Source of the DNA: Massilia putida
GTDB taxonomy: Bacteria; Pseudomonadota; Gammaproteobacteria; Burkholderiales; Burkholderiaceae_D
DNA length: 64,000 nucleotides
Assembly (NCBI RefSeq): GCF_001941825.1
Contig: NZ_CP019038.1
Location: forward strand, 6,448,001-6,512,000
Direction: 5' to 3'
Numbering within the stretch: the stretch's first letter is position 1; each line of letters begins with the position of its first letter. The notes under the pieces were generated by a model that worked only from the letters and a program-made list of their open reading frames with translations, did no database searches and was not told where the DNA came from. The position numbers and the translations under genes were made by a program. Shown piece by piece: positions 62,883 through 64,000 of this stretch.

Positions 62883-64000
62883 ATGGAGAAAACCAGGATT
62901 TGCAAGACCGTACTGGCGGCGCTGATCGCCGAACTGTGCGTGACGGCCTATGCCGGTGCGCAGACCACCAACGAACAACAGGCCCCGTCCGACGTCCAGC
63001 AGGTCGTCGTGAGCGGCATCCGTGCATCCCTGTCGTCTTCCTTGATGACGAAGCGGCTGCAGGAAGGCATCGTCGATGCCGTGTCGGCCGAGGATGCCGG
63101 CAAGTTCCCGGACACGAACATCGCCGAGTCGCTGCAGCGCGTCACGGGCGTGCAGATCCAGCGTAACAACGGCGAGGGCCGCTACATCTCCGTGCGCGGC
63201 CTGGGCCCGGAATTCAACAACGTCCTGATCAACGGCCGCACGATGACGAGCGATACGGGCGGACGCGAATTCTCGTTCGACGTGCTGTCGTCCGACCTGA
63301 TCTCCAAGGCCATCGTGTACAAGACGTCGCAGGCCTTCCTGCCGGAAGGCGGTATCGGTTCGACGGTCGACATCCAGACGATGCGCCCGCTGTCCGGAAA
63401 AACCGGGCAGTCCACCGTGGTCAACGTTTCGGATTCGTACGACAACAATTCGAAGAAGAACACGCCGAACGTCAGCGCCCTGTACAGCTACGCGAACGCG
63501 GAGAAGAATTTCGGCGTGTCCGGCTCGCTGTCGTACACGGACCGCGCATCGCGCCAATATAAGGCCCTCAACGACGCCTGGAACCTGCTGGACGTAAAGA
63601 CGATCAACGGCAACCTGAATTCCAAGGGGCTGACGGCCGCCGACGTCACGACCAAGAAGCTGCTCATGCCGCAAAGCTACGGCTTCCAGAACGAGGACGA
63701 GAGCCGCAAGCGTCTCGTCGCCAACACGACGGTGCAATACAATCCGTCGTCCACGTGGAAGATCACGGCCGACGCCTTGTATTCGCGCCTGAACCAGCGC
63801 AACAAGGTGATTGCCATCAGCGACTGGATGAATCCGACCCAGCTGAACGTGAAAGCCGACGCGAACGGCCAGGTGACGGGTTTCGACCGTCCCGGTTCGA
63901 TCTTCGTCGCCAACAATCCGGGCCTGAAGGCGGCGGGCATCCTGTCCGAGGCCAATTCGAACGACATGATCGTCAAGGGCGGCGACCGCCTGTCGACCAC
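62883..64000 (+). CDS. TonB-dependent receptor, N-terminal part (3' end outside window)
   Basis: About 372 residues are visible, and the frame is still open at the window end. A signal peptide ends near AYAGAQ (about 26). The plug shows VVSGIRASLSSSL, KFPDTNIAESLQRVTGVQIQ, GEGRYISVRGLGPEFNNVLI and FLPEGGIGSTVDIQTMRP. The barrel begins after about residue 165. Unlike the receptor at 56146, it has the GIRASL plug start. It has its own promoter region (229-bp gap) with a perfect LacI-type palindrome, so two receptors are probably controlled together. Confidence 0.93.
   Translation, partial: MEKTRICKTVLAALIAELCVTAYAGAQTTNEQQAPSDVQQVVVSGIRASLSSSLMTKRLQEGIVDAVSAEDAGKFPDTNIAESLQRVTGVQIQRNNGEGRYISVRGLGPEFNNVLINGRTMTSDTGGREFSFDVLSSDLISKAIVYKTSQAFLPEGGIGSTVDIQTMRPLSGKTGQSTVVNVSDSYDNNSKKNTPNVSALYSYANAEKNFGVSGSLSYTDRASRQYKALNDAWNLLDVKTINGNLNSKGLTAADVTTKKLLMPQSYGFQNEDESRKRLVANTTVQYNPSSTWKITADALYSRLNQRNKVIAISDWMNPTQLNVKADANGQVTGFDRPGSIFVANNPGLKAAGILSEANSNDMIVKGGDRLST

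Overview
The window is a high-GC, gene-dense stretch of a Gram-negative chromosome. Two large TonB-dependent receptors, split pntAA/pntAB/pntB transhydrogenase genes, MocR, LysR and FCD-GntR regulators next to catabolic operons, and a palindrome of the ATTCCCGC...GCGGGAAT type all fit a betaproteobacterium. The best guess is Oxalobacteraceae of the Massilia/Telluria/Duganella type; this is inferred from gene style, not from a marker gene. No rRNA, tRNA or CRISPR array was seen.

1-7.3 kb: the 3' end of a flavin amine oxidase, then a membrane-anchored dihaem cytochrome c, a saccharopine-dehydrogenase-like protein, an acyl-CoA ligase, an SCP-x-like thiolase, a PuuB-like FAD oxidoreductase and a small membrane protein. 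This looks like one catabolic operon of unknown substrate, closed by a strong intrinsic terminator. 7.4-10.4 kb: the pnt operon on the minus strand. 10.7-13.7 kb: a TetR regulator, an orphan multi-pass membrane protein and a sensor diguanylate cyclase. 13.7-17.7 kb: a LysR regulator divergent from an acyl-CoA dehydrogenase / kinase-like phosphotransferase / histidine phosphatase operon, the bacterial counterpart of the ACAD10/11 and LvaA/LvaC pairs. 17.7-18.1 kb is non-coding, with an inverted palindrome pair and terminator hairpins. 18.1-24.2 kb: thiolase, TetR, a tiny recombinase-type helix-turn-helix protein, a porin-like protein, a phosphate-binding-like protein, a chemoreceptor and an SDR. 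24.2-28.9 kb: a polytopic membrane protein with a C-terminal alpha/beta-hydrolase domain, and a divergent YnfM/YnfL-like transporter-regulator pair.

28.9-39.0 kb: an apparently complete non-phosphorylating L-fucose pathway. It holds a split UxaA-type dehydratase, L-fucose dehydrogenase, diketo-deoxy-fuconate hydrolase, FucP permease, keto-deoxy-fuconate dehydrogenase, L-lactate dehydrogenase, an extra zinc alcohol dehydrogenase, a regulator with two winged-helix domains, a lactonase and a mutarotase. Two identical 14-bp operator-like sites flank the two halves. 39.0-44.1 kb (minus): a MacB-like ABC efflux system with two adaptors, one of them tandemly duplicated. 44.2-47.2 kb: a MocR regulator divergent from a carboxymuconolactone decarboxylase-like / cupin / HD operon.

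47.4-64.0 kb: a polysaccharide-utilisation locus with two MFS transporters, two LacI regulators, a heparinase II/III-like lyase, a GH105-like unsaturated uronyl hydrolase, a GH35 beta-galactosidase, a DUF2264 protein and two TonB-dependent receptors, the last cut by the window end. Six LacI-type operator candidates with a central CG lie upstream of five of these genes and suggest one regulon. The enzyme set suggests a galactose- and uronate-containing glycan, and with the fucose pathway nearby an arabinogalactan-like or exopolysaccharide substrate is a reasonable hypothesis.
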